This document shows positions 18,470 to 28,266 of a stretch of DNA of 64,000 nucleotides, one piece after another (the first letter of the stretch is position 1; each line of letters starts with the position of its first letter). The stretch spans positions 1,362,796-1,426,795 of the forward strand of contig NZ_LT605203.1 in assembly GCF_900089495.1 (NCBI RefSeq). Direction: 5' to 3'. The notes under the pieces are model-generated. The model did no database searches. It had not been told where the DNA came from and saw only the letters and a list, made by a program, of their open reading frames with translations. Made by a program: the position numbers and the translations under genes. The DNA is from Thiomonas sp. X19 (GTDB lineage: Bacteria > Pseudomonadota > Gammaproteobacteria > Burkholderiales > Burkholderiaceae_C).

Positions 18470-19276
18470 CTATCCGTGGAGCTTGGGTGGTCGCTTGGGT
18501 GGCGCCGCAGGCGCCTCCGCGCGCAGCAGCTTGACCACCGCGAGCGACAGGTTGTCGCCTCGCCCCATGGCGCGTTGCCTGGCTTTGGCGATGAGGAACT
18601 CGCAGCTGTCGCGCGGATCGAGCCGGTCGAGCGTCGAGCCCAGTTCCGCATCGACGAAGTAATGCCACAAGCCGTCGGTGCACAGCAACAAGACGTCGTC
18701 CGCCTGGAGTTGCAGGCTGTCACTGGCCAGCGGCGGATCCTCGGTGGTTCCAAGGCTGGAGGTCAGCACATTGCTCATGGGGTGATTGCGCGCCATGCCT
18801 TCGCTCAAGGTGCCGGCATCGACCAGATCCTGCACATAGGAGTGATCCTTCGTGCGCACCACCAGCTTGCCGGCGCGAAACACATGCACGCGCGAATCGC
18901 CCACATGCGCCCAGTGGCAATGTCCATCTGGCTGCAGCAAAGCGCAGGCCACGGTGGAGTGGGGTTCCTGCTCGGCCGAGATGGCGCTGAGCTTGATCAT
19001 CAGATGGCTTTCGCGCACGAGGCTGTGCAGCAAATCGAGCGGCTCCTCCTGGCTGGGCAAGAAGCGCTCGAACAGCTGCTGCGCCGTCAGCATCACCTGG
19101 TCGGCCGCCATGCGCCCGCCGCTGCGCCCACCCATGCCGTCGGCCACCACCACGAGGATCAGCCCCTGGGCGCGCGGATGCGGGAAGATCTCGATGCGGT
19201 CCTGCTGGTACTGGCGGTCGCCGCGATGAATGCCGGTGGCGGCCCGCAACTGCAGACGTGCGCGAGCTTGGCTCAT
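18470..19276 (-). CDS. PP2C-family serine/threonine protein phosphatase
   Basis: A 268-residue cytoplasmic Mg/Mn-dependent phosphatase of the PP2C (Stp1-like) class. Metal-binding motifs appear in order: RGDRQYQQDR near residue 18, VVADGMGG near residue 44, HVGDSRVHVF near the middle and LLCTDGLWHY in the second half. Such enzymes remove phosphate from proteins modified by Hanks-type kinases. No kinase gene is adjacent, so the substrate cannot be named. It is convergent with the coiled-coil protein and divergent from the YdcH-like gene. Confidence 0.87.
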   Translation of the reverse strand: MSQARARLQLRAATGIHRGDRQYQQDRIEIFPHPRAQGLILVVVADGMGGRSGGRMAADQVMLTAQQLFERFLPSQEEPLDLLHSLVRESHLMIKLSAISAEQEPHSTVACALLQPDGHCHWAHVGDSRVHVFRAGKLVVRTKDHSYVQDLVDAGTLSEGMARNHPMSNVLTSSLGTTEDPPLASDSLQLQADDVLLLCTDGLWHYFVDAELGSTLDRLDPRDSCEFLIAKARQRAMGRGDNLSLAVVKLLRAEAPAAPPKRPPKLHG

Positions 19277-19368
19277 CAGGCGGCCCGAATGGCAGCGTTG
19301 GGCCGAGGCGGCGCCATGCGTTCATACAATGGAGCGTCACCTTGCCCAGCCCGCCAGCCACCACGCCG

Positions 19369-19572
19369 ATGGACCAGAACCTGCGCTCTGCCAACCGCCG
19401 TCTCATCGAGCTGCGCATGGAGCATGCCGACCTGGACGACGCCATCGACAGGCTCGGGCCGCAGACCCCCGAGCAGGAATTCCTGTTGCACCGGCTGAAG
19501 AAAAAGCGGTTGCAGCTTCGCGATCAAATTGCACTCCTGGAAGCGGCCTCGCAGCCGGACGAACCCGCTTGA
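19369..19572 (+). CDS. YdcH-like small protein (DUF465)
   Basis: A 67-residue, highly charged helical protein of the YdcH/DUF465 type. It begins MDQNLRSANRRLIELRMEHADLDDAI and continues with Lys/Arg/Gln-rich helix, the usual pattern of a short coiled-coil hairpin. Function is not known for the family. It is encoded 92 bp from the start of the divergent phosphatase gene and just before the helicase gene. Confidence 0.75.
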   Translation: MDQNLRSANRRLIELRMEHADLDDAIDRLGPQTPEQEFLLHRLKKKRLQLRDQIALLEAASQPDEPA

Positions 19573-19667
19573 AAGTCGGGGAACAAGCAACGGGCCATTT
19601 TAGGCAGAGCGCCGCAGCGCCCGGTGCGGACACACCGGACGCGCCTTCCGCCGATGCCGATTCCGCC

Positions 19668-21746
19668 ATGACCGACGCCCTGTGGGGCGGGCAAGGTCTG
19701 TTCGCCGAGGCGTTGCCAGGCTGGCGCGAGCGACCCGGCCAGCGCCAACTCGCCACCGCAGTCGAGCACGCCATGGCCGAGCGCGGCATTTTGCTGGCCG
19801 AGGCCGGCACCGGCACGGGCAAGACCCTGGCCTACCTCGTGCCGGCCTTGCTGCGCGGCGAGCGGGTCATCGTCTCGACCGCGACGCGCGCCTTGCAGGA
19901 CCAGCTCTTTCGCAAGGATCTGCCCTTGGCGCGCGGGGTGCTGGGCGTGCAGCTGCGGGCCGCGGTGCTCAAGGGGCGCACCAACTACGTGTGCCACTAC
20001 CGTCTCAAGCGCACCCAGGGCGAAGGCCTGCTGGACAACCGCCGCGCCGTGCAGGAGCTGCGTCGCGTGGCGCTGTTTGCCGGCACGTCTGGCGATGGCG
20101 ATCTCTCCGCGCTCGGCGGCCTGGACGAGAAATCGCCCGTCATTCCCCTGGTCACGTCCACGCGCGACAACTGCCTCGGCTCCGATTGCCCCGACTACCG
20201 TGCCTGCTTCGTGATGAAGGCCAGGCGCGAGGCCATGGCGGCCGACGTGGTCATCATCAACCACCACCTGTTCTTCGCCAACGTCGCCCTGCGCGACGAA
20301 GGCGTGGCCGAACTCCTGCCCAGCGCCACCACGGTGGTGCTGGACGAGGCGCACCAGTTGTCCGACATCGGCGCGCAGTTTCTGGGCAGCAGCGTGGGCA
20401 CGGCTCAGGCGCTGGAACTGGCGCGCGACGTCCTGGCTTGCGGCTTGCAACTGGCGCGTGGCGTGGCCGACTGGCAGGGCCTGAGCAGCCGCTTGCAGAA
20501 GGCGGCACGCGACCAGCGCCTGATCGCACCCCACGGCGCGCATCGGCTCGATTGGGCGCAAGCCCAGGCGCTCGAAGGCTGGGCCGAGGGCTTGAACCGC
20601 TGGCAGGAGGAACTGGCCGGCTTGCTCGCGGCGCTCGACCCCTTCGAGGCGCTGGCGCCCGAATTCACGCGCCTGATCGAACGCTGCCGCGAGCAGCAAG
20701 CCTTGCTCGCGGCCTGGCAGCGCGATGCGACGTCACCCCCGGACGCCGAGGCTGTGGCGGTCGCCGCCCAGGAAACGGTGCGCTGGCTCGAAGTCGGCAG
20801 TCACTACCTGCGCCTGCTGGCCACGCCGCTGGGCGTTGGCCCGGCGTTCTCGGCGCTGCTGGCGCAGCGTCCACAAGCCTGGGTGCTGGTGTCGGCCACG
20901 CTGACGCTGGACGGCGGCTTTCGCTACACCCGCGCGCGCCTGGGCCTGAACGAAGGCAGTCCGGCGCTGGCCGCAGTGGAGGGCGGGGTCCTGCCGCGTT
21001 TGCGCGAACTGCGCGTCGCCAGCCCGTTCGACTATGCGCGCCAGACGCGCCTGCTGGTGCCGCGCGCGGGTTTCCATCCGTCCGACGCCGAGCATTCCCT
21101 GCGCGTGGCCGAGCTGGCCGCGCGGCTGGTCGCCGTCAATCCCGGCGGCAGCTTCGTGCTCACCACCACGCTGCGCGCCATCGGCCGCATCGCCTCGCGT
21201 CTGCGCGAGCTCCTGCCGCCCAACCGGGTGGTGCTGGAGCAGGCCAGCGAGTCCAAGCAGGTGCTGCTGCAGCGCTTCGCCGCGAATCCCGAGGCGGTGC
21301 TGGTGGGCAGCCACAGCTTCTGGGAGGGGGTCGATTTTCCGGGCGAGCAACTCACCCTGGTGGTGATCGACAAACTGCCTTTCGCCCCGCCCGACGATCC
21401 CATGGTCGCGGCGCGCATCAAACGCCTGGAAGCGGCTGGACGCAGCGGCTTCATGGACTATTCGCTGCCGCAAGCCGCGCTGGCGCTGCAGCAGGGCGCG
21501 GGCCGGCTCATTCGCAGCGAGCGCGATTGGGGCGTGCTGGCGGTGTGCGATCAACGCCTGGCCAGCACCGCCTGGGGGCGCCGCCTGCTGGCCTCGCTGC
21601 AACCGTTTGCGCGGGTGGAATCGGTGGACGAAGCGGCAGCGTTCTTGCTGGCGCATGCGGGCCCTGCGCCCGCTTCAGCAGCGCCGGATGTCGCGGCGGA
21701 AAACCCGGCTGCGGCCGTGGATGGCGATCCGGCTTTCGAGGGCTGA
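19668..21746 (+). CDS. ATP-dependent helicase, DinG/YoaA (XPD-like) family
   Basis: A 692-residue superfamily 2 DNA helicase with an iron-sulfur domain. Walker A is GTGTGKT near residue 47. Four cysteines fit the Fe-S cluster of XPD-type helicases: one in NYVCHY and three in CLGSDCPDYRAC. The Walker B box is DEAH near residue 226, and C-terminal motifs include SHSFWEGVDFPG and QGAGRLIRS. YoaA is a DNA-repair helicase that works with the polymerase clamp-loader protein HolC; whether this orthologue does so is inference. The start at 19668 is the first ATG with homology; the frame is open further upstream. Confidence 0.87.
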   Translation: MTDALWGGQGLFAEALPGWRERPGQRQLATAVEHAMAERGILLAEAGTGTGKTLAYLVPALLRGERVIVSTATRALQDQLFRKDLPLARGVLGVQLRAAVLKGRTNYVCHYRLKRTQGEGLLDNRRAVQELRRVALFAGTSGDGDLSALGGLDEKSPVIPLVTSTRDNCLGSDCPDYRACFVMKARREAMAADVVIINHHLFFANVALRDEGVAELLPSATTVVLDEAHQLSDIGAQFLGSSVGTAQALELARDVLACGLQLARGVADWQGLSSRLQKAARDQRLIAPHGAHRLDWAQAQALEGWAEGLNRWQEELAGLLAALDPFEALAPEFTRLIERCREQQALLAAWQRDATSPPDAEAVAVAAQETVRWLEVGSHYLRLLATPLGVGPAFSALLAQRPQAWVLVSATLTLDGGFRYTRARLGLNEGSPALAAVEGGVLPRLRELRVASPFDYARQTRLLVPRAGFHPSDAEHSLRVAELAARLVAVNPGGSFVLTTTLRAIGRIASRLRELLPPNRVVLEQASESKQVLLQRFAANPEAVLVGSHSFWEGVDFPGEQLTLVVIDKLPFAPPDDPMVAARIKRLEAAGRSGFMDYSLPQAALALQQGAGRLIRSERDWGVLAVCDQRLASTAWGRRLLASLQPFARVESVDEAAAFLLAHAGPAPASAAPDVAAENPAAAVDGDPAFEG

Positions 21747-21803
21747 GCCGCAAGTCCGCCTGTTGGTCAGGCTTTCAAGCGACGCGGCAGGTTCAGTTCG
21801 AAC

Positions 21804-22625
21804 TCACCACAGCTTCCACCACGACTCGTTGCGCTGCGGCAGGCCCTGGGTGAGGTAGGGGCTCGCGGGGTAATTGAGCTTGAGCACACGCTCGGTGTCG
21901 TCGCGCAATTGCGTCAGTCCCAGCTTGTCGTAGCTGTCCATCAACACGGCAAGCGCCAGTTGCGTGGCGGGTGCGTCCGGGTGGCTCTTGATGGCCTCCT
22001 GCGCGCGGTCGGCGGCTGCCACATAAGCGCCGCGGCGGTAATAGAACAAGGCCACATGGGTGTCGTACTCGGCCAGCGCATTGAGGATGTAGCGCATGCG
22101 CAGCCGCGCGTCGGGCGTGTACTTGCTCTTGGGGAAACGCGTGGTCAGCTCCTTGAAGGCTTCGAACGATTCCTTCGCGGCATGCTGGTCGCGCTCATAC
22201 AGCTTCTGGTCCGACAGGCCGGAGAACCAGCTGCTGTTGTCGTAGAAGTTGATGCGGCCCTTCAGATAGAGCACGTAGTCGGTGTAGGGGTTGTTGGGGT
22301 AGATCTTGAGGAAACGGTCGCAAGCGGCCAGCGCCTGGGCACGTTCGCCCTGCTTGAAGTAGCCGTAGGCGGTCTCCATCAGCGCCTGCTGCGCCAGCAC
22401 GCCGTAGGGGTAGCGCGACTCGAGCTTTTCGTAATACTTCGTGGCCTTGTCGTAAGCGCCGCTGCTCATCTCGTCCTTCGCCTCGCTGTACAACTTCGCG
22501 GCGGACCAGCCGGCGGTCACATCTTTTTCCGAGGTCGACGCACAGGCGCCGAGCAGGGCTGCAGCAAGCAGAACAAATGTACGCAGCAGGAGGCGCACAC
22601 CCGTGGAGGACTGGGTGGAATTCAC
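21804..22625 (-). CDS. bamD: Outer-membrane assembly lipoprotein BamD
   Basis: A 273-residue lipoprotein of the BAM complex, which inserts beta-barrel proteins into the outer membrane. The lipobox is LLGAC near residues 24-28, followed by tetratricopeptide repeats (for example SAAKLYSEAKDEMSSGAYDKA and YGYFKQGERAQALAACDRF). Only a GTG at 22623-22625 fits as start, since no ATG precedes the signal peptide in a sensible position. It is divergent from rluD, as in many proteobacteria. Confidence 0.92.
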   Translation of the reverse strand: MNSTQSSTGVRLLLRTFVLLAAALLGACASTSEKDVTAGWSAAKLYSEAKDEMSSGAYDKATKYYEKLESRYPYGVLAQQALMETAYGYFKQGERAQALAACDRFLKIYPNNPYTDYVLYLKGRINFYDNSSWFSGLSDQKLYERDQHAAKESFEAFKELTTRFPKSKYTPDARLRMRYILNALAEYDTHVALFYYRRGAYVAAADRAQEAIKSHPDAPATQLALAVLMDSYDKLGLTQLRDDTERVLKLNYPASPYLTQGLPQRNESWWKLW

Positions 22626-22808
22626 AAGGCAACTCGTCGCAGGATCGGCAAGCGAGCCATTATAGGAAGCGGGTTGCGCTGCGGCGCCAGATCCGGGAAC
22701 TGGCCGTGCTCCGGCGTCGTGGACGGCCGCCAGGTCAGCGTGGCGCCATGCAACGGAGCGGACACCAGGTGGAGCAAACGCGTCGCAGGGCTGGGCTATG
22801 CTGCCTGC

Positions 22809-23876
22809 ATGCACGCCCGAGACTCCAGCCCGCTCGACCCTACGCCCAGCCTGCCGCCCGGCGCGATGGACGATCCCCCCGACCTGGATTCCGGCGAGCC
22901 CGCACCGACAGCCGCTGTGCTCCAGGCCAGCGTCCCCGCAGCCTTCTCGGGCGAGCGTCTGGACAAGGTGCTGGCGCAGATCTTTCCGCAGTTTTCCCGC
23001 AGCCGGCTCAAGGCCTGGTGCGAGGCCGGTCTGGTGCAAATGGGCGGGCAGCTTGCCGCCCCGCGCAGCAAGGCGCGCAATGCCGCGCTGGTGGAGTTGC
23101 AGGTTCCGCTGGACCCGGAGGCTGGCGCCTTCACGCCCGAACCGATGGATCTGGCCGTGGTGTGGGAAGACACCCAGCTTGCCGTGATCGACAAGCCAGC
23201 CGGGCTGGTGGTGCATCCGGCGGCCGGCAACTGGAGCGGCACCCTGCTCAACGGCTTGTTGGCGCGCTACCCGGAGGCAGCCTTGGTGCCGCGCGCCGGC
23301 ATCGTCCACCGGCTCGACAAGGACACCAGCGGCCTGCTGGTGGTGGCCCGCACCCTTGAGGCGCAGGTCGATCTGGTGCGCCAGTTGCAGGCACGCACGG
23401 TCAGCCGGCAGTACCTCGCGCTGGCCTGGGGCGTTTTGCCGCGGGCGATGACGGTGGATGCCGCCATCGCCCGTCATCCGCGCGACCGCTTGCGCATGGC
23501 GGTGGTGGCGGGCGGCAAGCCGGCGCGCACCCATTTTTCGCCGCTGGCAGTGCTGTCCACGCCGCACGGACAGGTCACGGCCTTGCGCTGCAGCCTGGAG
23601 TCGGGGCGCACGCACCAGATTCGGGTGCATGCCCAGCACGCCGGCCTGCCCCTGCTGGGCGACGCCCTGTACGGCCGGCGCGGCGCCCCCCCGCTGCAGA
23701 TCCAGCGCCAGGCCCTGCATGCCGCGGCATTGCGCTTTGTGCATCCCGCGTCGCGCAAGCTGCTGGGTTGCGTCGCGCCCATCGCGGCCGACGTCGTGGC
23801 GCAATGGCAAGACCTGGGCGGCCACGCGGCTGAGTTGGACCCCAAAGCCTGGCACGACGATGACGCCGCGGCCTGA
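22809..23876 (+). CDS. rluD: 23S rRNA pseudouridine synthase RluD
   Basis: A 355-residue RluA-family pseudouridine synthase, expected to modify helix 69 of 23S rRNA. An N-terminal S4-like RNA-binding domain (SGERLDKVLAQIFPQFSRSRLK) is followed by the catalytic motif HRLDKDTSGLLVVA with catalytic Asp170, and later RTHQIRVH. Homology is clear from about residue 45; an alternative start lies at 22866. Its divergent pairing with bamD and its 17-base overlap with pgeF are typical of proteobacteria. Confidence 0.92.
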   Translation: MHARDSSPLDPTPSLPPGAMDDPPDLDSGEPAPTAAVLQASVPAAFSGERLDKVLAQIFPQFSRSRLKAWCEAGLVQMGGQLAAPRSKARNAALVELQVPLDPEAGAFTPEPMDLAVVWEDTQLAVIDKPAGLVVHPAAGNWSGTLLNGLLARYPEAALVPRAGIVHRLDKDTSGLLVVARTLEAQVDLVRQLQARTVSRQYLALAWGVLPRAMTVDAAIARHPRDRLRMAVVAGGKPARTHFSPLAVLSTPHGQVTALRCSLESGRTHQIRVHAQHAGLPLLGDALYGRRGAPPLQIQRQALHAAALRFVHPASRKLLGCVAPIAADVVAQWQDLGGHAAELDPKAWHDDDAAA

Positions 23877-24675
23877 TTCCTGGATCGACGCTCCCTGGCC
23901 CGGCAACCCGCGGGTACGGGGCCTGTTCACCAGCCGCCAGGGCGGCGTCAGTGCCGGACCCTATGCCGGGGCAGGGGCCACTCCGGGGGGAGAGTCCATC
24001 GGTGGCATGAACCTCGGCAGCCATGTGGGCGATGCGCCGCAGGCCGTGGCGGCCAATCGCGCCCGCTTGGCCGCTTGGCTCGGTGATGTGCGCGTTGCCT
24101 ACCTCGACCAGGCGCACGGCACCGAGGTCGCCGACCTCGACCGCTGGGACGGCGCTTCCACGCCGCAGGCCGATGCCGCCGTCACCGCCACACCGGGCGT
24201 GGCTGCCTGCGTGCTGGTGGCCGACTGTCTGCCCGTGCTGTTTGCCGCACCCGACGGCCGTGCGGTGGGCGCGGCGCATGCGGGCTGGCGCGGCCTTGCC
24301 GGCGACGTGCTCGAGCACACGCTGCAAGCCCTGTGCCGCAAGGCTGATTGCAAGCCCGCGGCGGTCCACGCCTGGCTGGGCCCTGCCATCGGCCCGCAGG
24401 CCTTCGAGGTGGGGGGCGACGTGCGCACGGCTTTCGTCCATCAGGCCCCCGAAGCGGCCGACGCCTTTCTTGCCGCGGCGGAGCCGGGAAAGTGGCTTGC
24501 CAATCTGTTCCTGCTGGCGCAGCTGCGCTTGCAGGCCGCCGGCATGCCGCTCTCCCAGGTGCAAGGCGGCGGGGTGTGCACGGTCAGCAATCCGGCGCGG
24601 TATTTTGCTTACCGGCGAGACCGGGTCACCGGTCGTCAGGCAGGCCTGGTGTGGATTGCGGCCCGCTCGGCATGA
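23860..24675 (+). CDS. pgeF: Peptidoglycan editing factor / purine nucleoside phosphorylase PgeF (YfiH)
   Basis: A 271-residue cytoplasmic protein of the YfiH (LACC1-like) family, reported to act on purine nucleosides and to prevent faulty muropeptide incorporation. Zinc and active-site motifs are present: DQAHGTEV, VADCLPVLF and AAHAGWRG, plus the C-terminal YFAYRRDRVTGRQ. It begins inside the 3' end of rluD (17-base overlap), the usual rluD-pgeF arrangement. Confidence 0.88.
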   Translation: MTPRPDSWIDAPWPGNPRVRGLFTSRQGGVSAGPYAGAGATPGGESIGGMNLGSHVGDAPQAVAANRARLAAWLGDVRVAYLDQAHGTEVADLDRWDGASTPQADAAVTATPGVAACVLVADCLPVLFAAPDGRAVGAAHAGWRGLAGDVLEHTLQALCRKADCKPAAVHAWLGPAIGPQAFEVGGDVRTAFVHQAPEAADAFLAAAEPGKWLANLFLLAQLRLQAAGMPLSQVQGGGVCTVSNPARYFAYRRDRVTGRQAGLVWIAARSA

Positions 24676-25072
24676 ACCCGCAAGACGCCCCCGGAAAATG
24701 CAAGGCCATTCGCTGGGCTCTGGACACGGGGAAATCGCGTTGACACGGCATGGGCTTTGCTCAAGAATGAAACCGGGTTACCCAGTTGCCGGTCTGGCCG
24801 CATGTCCCACCACAATGAGGCCCGCCACAAACAGACAGACCGCCTTGCGACGGGACTGCCGCACATCGACCCTCCCCGCGCTCATCACCATGCCCCAAGC
24901 TCCCACCAGCCTGCACCGACGTACCCTGCGCCCGCTGCACGGGCCGCGTGCCGACATGCAGCCGAACTTGCCGTCATGGGACGGCGGCGGCATGGCCCCT
25001 TCGTGCGCCAGTTCGCGAACCGCCGGCGCGCCACGGCCCTCAAGTTTCTGACCTCAACGATCCGGTTTCCTC
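24676..25072 (+). promoter_or_regulatory. phaC leader region with a sigma-70-like promoter
   Basis: This 397-bp gap holds no convincing gene. TTGACA at 24740-24745 is followed after 17 bases by AAGAAT at 24763-24768, a near-consensus promoter pointing toward phaC. If used, it leaves a leader of roughly 300 bases, in which no recognised riboswitch was seen. Confidence 0.4.
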
Positions 25073-26950
25073 ATGTCAGCCCAGCCCTTTGCATCCGCCC
25101 GTACGACAGACAGTGCATCCAACTCATCCGATGCTTCCGCGGCGTCGCCCTCGGCATGGGTCGAAGGTCTGCAGCAGGCGTTCACCGCCGCCCTGCAGAC
25201 GGCGGGCGATCAGGCCCATTCGCTGCGGCTCGACCCGGCCCGCGTCGCCGACATCCAGGGCCGATTCGGGCGTGAGTACGCCGATCTGTGGAGCAGCCTG
25301 CTGGGCAGCAGCGCCCAGCCGATCGAGGTCAAGGACCGGCGCTTCGCCGCCGAGAGTTGGCGCGAGAACCGTTTTTCCACCTACACCGCGGCCCTGTATT
25401 TGCTGGGCGCACGCGCCTTGCTCGAACTGGTGGACGCGGTGCAGGCCGATGCCAAGACCCAGCAGAAAATCCGTTTCGCCGTGCAGCAGTGGGTGGACGC
25501 CGCGGCCCCGAGCAACATCTGGGCGCTCAACCCCGAAGCCATGCAAACCGCCTTGCAAACCCAGGGCGAGAGCCTGCGCCGGGGCATGGACAACCTGCTG
25601 GCCGATTTGCGCCGGGGCAAGATCACCCAGACCGACGAGCGCGAATTCGAGGTCGGCCGCAACGTCGCCACCAGCGAGGGCGCCGTGGTGTTCGAGAACC
25701 CCTGGTTCCAGCTCATCGACTACAAACCCTTGGCGGCGCAGGTGCATGCGCGGCCGCTGTTCATCGTGCCGCCGTGCATCAACAAGTTCTACATCCTCGA
25801 TCTGCAGCCGGCCAATTCGCTGGTGCGCTACGCCCTGGAGCAGGGCCAGCGTGTGCTGCTGATGTCGTGGCGCAACCCGGATGCGAGCTGCGCCCACTGG
25901 ACCTGGGACGACTACATCGAACAAGGCGTGCTGCGCGCCATCGCGGTGGCGGGTGAAATCGCCGCGGCTTCGGCCCTGGCGGCCAAGCCGGCTCCATCGG
26001 GCAAGGCTGCGCATGCAGCGAAAGCCGGCAAGGCCACAGCCAAAACGGGCGACACGTCAGCGCCACTGCCGCAGGGCGGCATCAACGCCTTGGGATTTTG
26101 CGTCGGCGGCACGCTGCTGGGCACCGCGCTGGCCGTGCTGGCAGCCAGGGGCGAGAGGCCGGTGCACAGTGTCACCTTCCTCACCACCATGCTGGATTTC
26201 TCCGAAACGGGCATTCTCGACGTGTTCATCGACGAAGCACAGGTGCGCTTGCGCGAGGCCACCATCGGCAAGGGCGGCCTGCTCGCCGGGGCCGAACTGG
26301 CGGCGGCTTTTTCCAGCCTGCGCCCCAACGACCTGACCTGGAATTACGTGGTGGGCAACTACCTCAAGGGCGAAACCCCGCCACCCTTCGACCTGCTGTA
26401 CTGGAACGCCGACAGCACCAATCTGCCCGGTCCCATGCTGGCCTGGTATCTGCGCAACACCTATCTGGAAAACAAGCTGTCCAGACCCAACGCGGTCAGC
26501 GTGACGGGCATGCCGGTGGATTTGCGGCGCATCACCATTCCGGCGTATGTGTACTCCTCGCGCGAGGATCACATCGTGCCCTGGCATGCGGGCTACGCCT
26601 CGGCCTTGCTGCTGGGTGGCGCGACCCGATTCGTGCTGGGCGCTTCGGGGCATATCGCCGGCGTCATCAACCCGGCGTCGAAGAACAAGCGCAGCCACTG
26701 GCGGCTGGAACAACCGACCCCCAAAGCGCAAGCGAACGACAAGCGCAAGACATTGTCCAACTCCCTTCCAGCCACGCCTGCCGCGTGGCTGGAACAGGCC
26801 GCGGAACATCCTGGAAGCTGGTGGCCGGACTGGGCCGCGTGGTTGGCGGAGCAGGGCGGCCCGCTGCAGCCCGCGCCCAAGCATTACGGTGGCGCCGCTT
26901 ACGAGCCGATCGAACCCGCCCCTGGGCGTTATGTCAAGGTCAGGGCATGA
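25073..26950 (+). CDS. phaC: Class I poly(3-hydroxyalkanoate) synthase
   Basis: A 625-residue synthase that polymerises (R)-3-hydroxybutyryl-CoA into PHB on the granule surface. The lipase-like box GFCVGG carries nucleophile Cys343, with Asp499 (REDHIVPWHAG) and His527 (GASGHIAGVINP) completing the triad. The PhaC N-terminal domain is present. An Ala/Lys-rich stretch of about 35 residues (roughly 297-334) just before the nucleophile strand is not found at that length in the well-known Cupriavidus enzyme. It is followed by phaA, phaB and phaR in the same direction, the classical PHB operon. Confidence 0.94.
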   Translation: MSAQPFASARTTDSASNSSDASAASPSAWVEGLQQAFTAALQTAGDQAHSLRLDPARVADIQGRFGREYADLWSSLLGSSAQPIEVKDRRFAAESWRENRFSTYTAALYLLGARALLELVDAVQADAKTQQKIRFAVQQWVDAAAPSNIWALNPEAMQTALQTQGESLRRGMDNLLADLRRGKITQTDEREFEVGRNVATSEGAVVFENPWFQLIDYKPLAAQVHARPLFIVPPCINKFYILDLQPANSLVRYALEQGQRVLLMSWRNPDASCAHWTWDDYIEQGVLRAIAVAGEIAAASALAAKPAPSGKAAHAAKAGKATAKTGDTSAPLPQGGINALGFCVGGTLLGTALAVLAARGERPVHSVTFLTTMLDFSETGILDVFIDEAQVRLREATIGKGGLLAGAELAAAFSSLRPNDLTWNYVVGNYLKGETPPPFDLLYWNADSTNLPGPMLAWYLRNTYLENKLSRPNAVSVTGMPVDLRRITIPAYVYSSREDHIVPWHAGYASALLLGGATRFVLGASGHIAGVINPASKNKRSHWRLEQPTPKAQANDKRKTLSNSLPATPAAWLEQAAEHPGSWWPDWAAWLAEQGGPLQPAPKHYGGAAYEPIEPAPGRYVKVRA

Positions 26951-27024
26951 TTCCTGCCGGACCTTGCGCGTCAAACGACTGATTTTTCTTTTTCGTCCAC
27001 ATCCCCAACCCAGGACATTTCTCC

Positions 27025-28206
27025 ATGAGTGAAGACATCGTGATCGTTTCGGCCGTGCGTACGGCCGTGGGTAAATTCGGCGGCTCGCTGGCCAAGACTT
27101 CGGCGGTCGACCTGGGCGCGCTGGTGGTGAAAACGGCCATCGCCCGTGCCGGCATCGAGCCCGGGCAGGTGTCGGAAGTCATCATGGGCCAGGTGCTGCA
27201 GGCGGGCGTGGGCCAGAACGCGGCACGCCAGAGCCTGATCAAGGCCGGCTTGCCGGACATGGTCCCGGCCATGACCATCAACAAGGTGTGCGGCTCGGGT
27301 TTGAAGGCTGTGATGCTGGCGGCGCAGGCGGTGGCCCTGGGCGACGCCGAGATCGTCGTCGCCGGCGGGCAGGAGAACATGAGCGCCTCGCCCCATGTGC
27401 TGCCGGGCTCGCGCGACGGCATGCGCATGGGCAACTGGAACCTGATCGACACCATGATCACCGACGGCCTGTGGGATGCTTTCAACCACTATCACATGGG
27501 CACCACCGCCGAGAACGTGGCGAAGAAATACGGCGTCACGCGCGAGATGCAGGACGCTTTCGCCGCCGCCAGCCAGAACAAGGCCGAGGCGGCGCAGAAG
27601 TCCGGCCGCTTCACCGATGAAATCGTGCCGGTGATGCTGCCGCAGAAAAAGGGGGATCCCGTCGCCTTCGCCACCGACGAGTTCGTGCGCCACGGCGCCA
27701 CCGCCGAAAGCCTCGCCGGGCTCAAGCCGGCGTTCGACAAGGCCGGCACGGTCACCGCCGGCAATGCCTCCGGCCTGAACGACGGCGCGGCCGCGGTGGT
27801 GGTGATGTCGGCCAAGCGCGCCGCGTCGCTGGGGCTCAAGCCGTTGGCGACCATTCGCGCCTACGCCAACGCCGGACTCGACCCCGCCTACATGGGCATG
27901 GGCCCGGTGCCGGCGTCCACGCGCTGCCTGTCGCGCGCGGGCTGGTCGCCGCAAGACCTGGATCTGATGGAAATCAACGAGGCGTTCGCCGCCCAGGCCA
28001 TCGCCGTGAACCAGCAGATGGGCTGGGACACGAGCAAGGTCAACGTCAACGGTGGCGCCATCGCCATCGGCCACCCCATCGGGGCCAGCGGTTGCCGCAT
28101 CCTGGTCACGCTGCTGCACGAAATGAACAAGCGCGACGCGAAAAAGGGCCTGGCCTCGCTGTGCATCGGCGGTGGCATGGGCGTGGCCCTGGCGCTGCAG
28201 CGCTGA
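27025..28206 (+). CDS. phaA: Acetyl-CoA acetyltransferase (beta-ketothiolase)
   Basis: A 393-residue biosynthetic thiolase condensing two acetyl-CoA to acetoacetyl-CoA, the first step of PHB synthesis. The acyl-accepting cysteine is Cys89 in [11 protein letters not shown]. The C-terminal active-site motifs [15 protein letters not shown] and CIGGGMG supply the second Cys and His. Length and motifs match PhaA. It lies 74 bp after phaC. Confidence 0.94.
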   Translation: MSEDIVIVSAVRTAVGKFGGSLAKTSAVDLGALVVKTAIARAGIEPGQVSEVIMGQVLQAGVGQNAARQSLIKAGLPDMVPAMTINKVCGSGLKAVMLAAQAVALGDAEIVVAGGQENMSASPHVLPGSRDGMRMGNWNLIDTMITDGLWDAFNHYHMGTTAENVAKKYGVTREMQDAFAAASQNKAEAAQKSGRFTDEIVPVMLPQKKGDPVAFATDEFVRHGATAESLAGLKPAFDKAGTVTAGNASGLNDGAAAVVVMSAKRAASLGLKPLATIRAYANAGLDPAYMGMGPVPASTRCLSRAGWSPQDLDLMEINEAFAAQAIAVNQQMGWDTSKVNVNGGAIAIGHPIGASGCRILVTLLHEMNKRDAKKGLASLCIGGGMGVALALQR

Positions 28207-28266
28207 AGCGCCGCAGCGCACCGAATTTCCATCGACACACCATCACAACAACCCGAGGAGCAAACG

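Noticed and set aside
21909..22808. Upstream extension of the rluD frame antisense to bamD
   Set aside because: Homology starts near 22809-22950; the upstream portion is the reverse strand of bamD.
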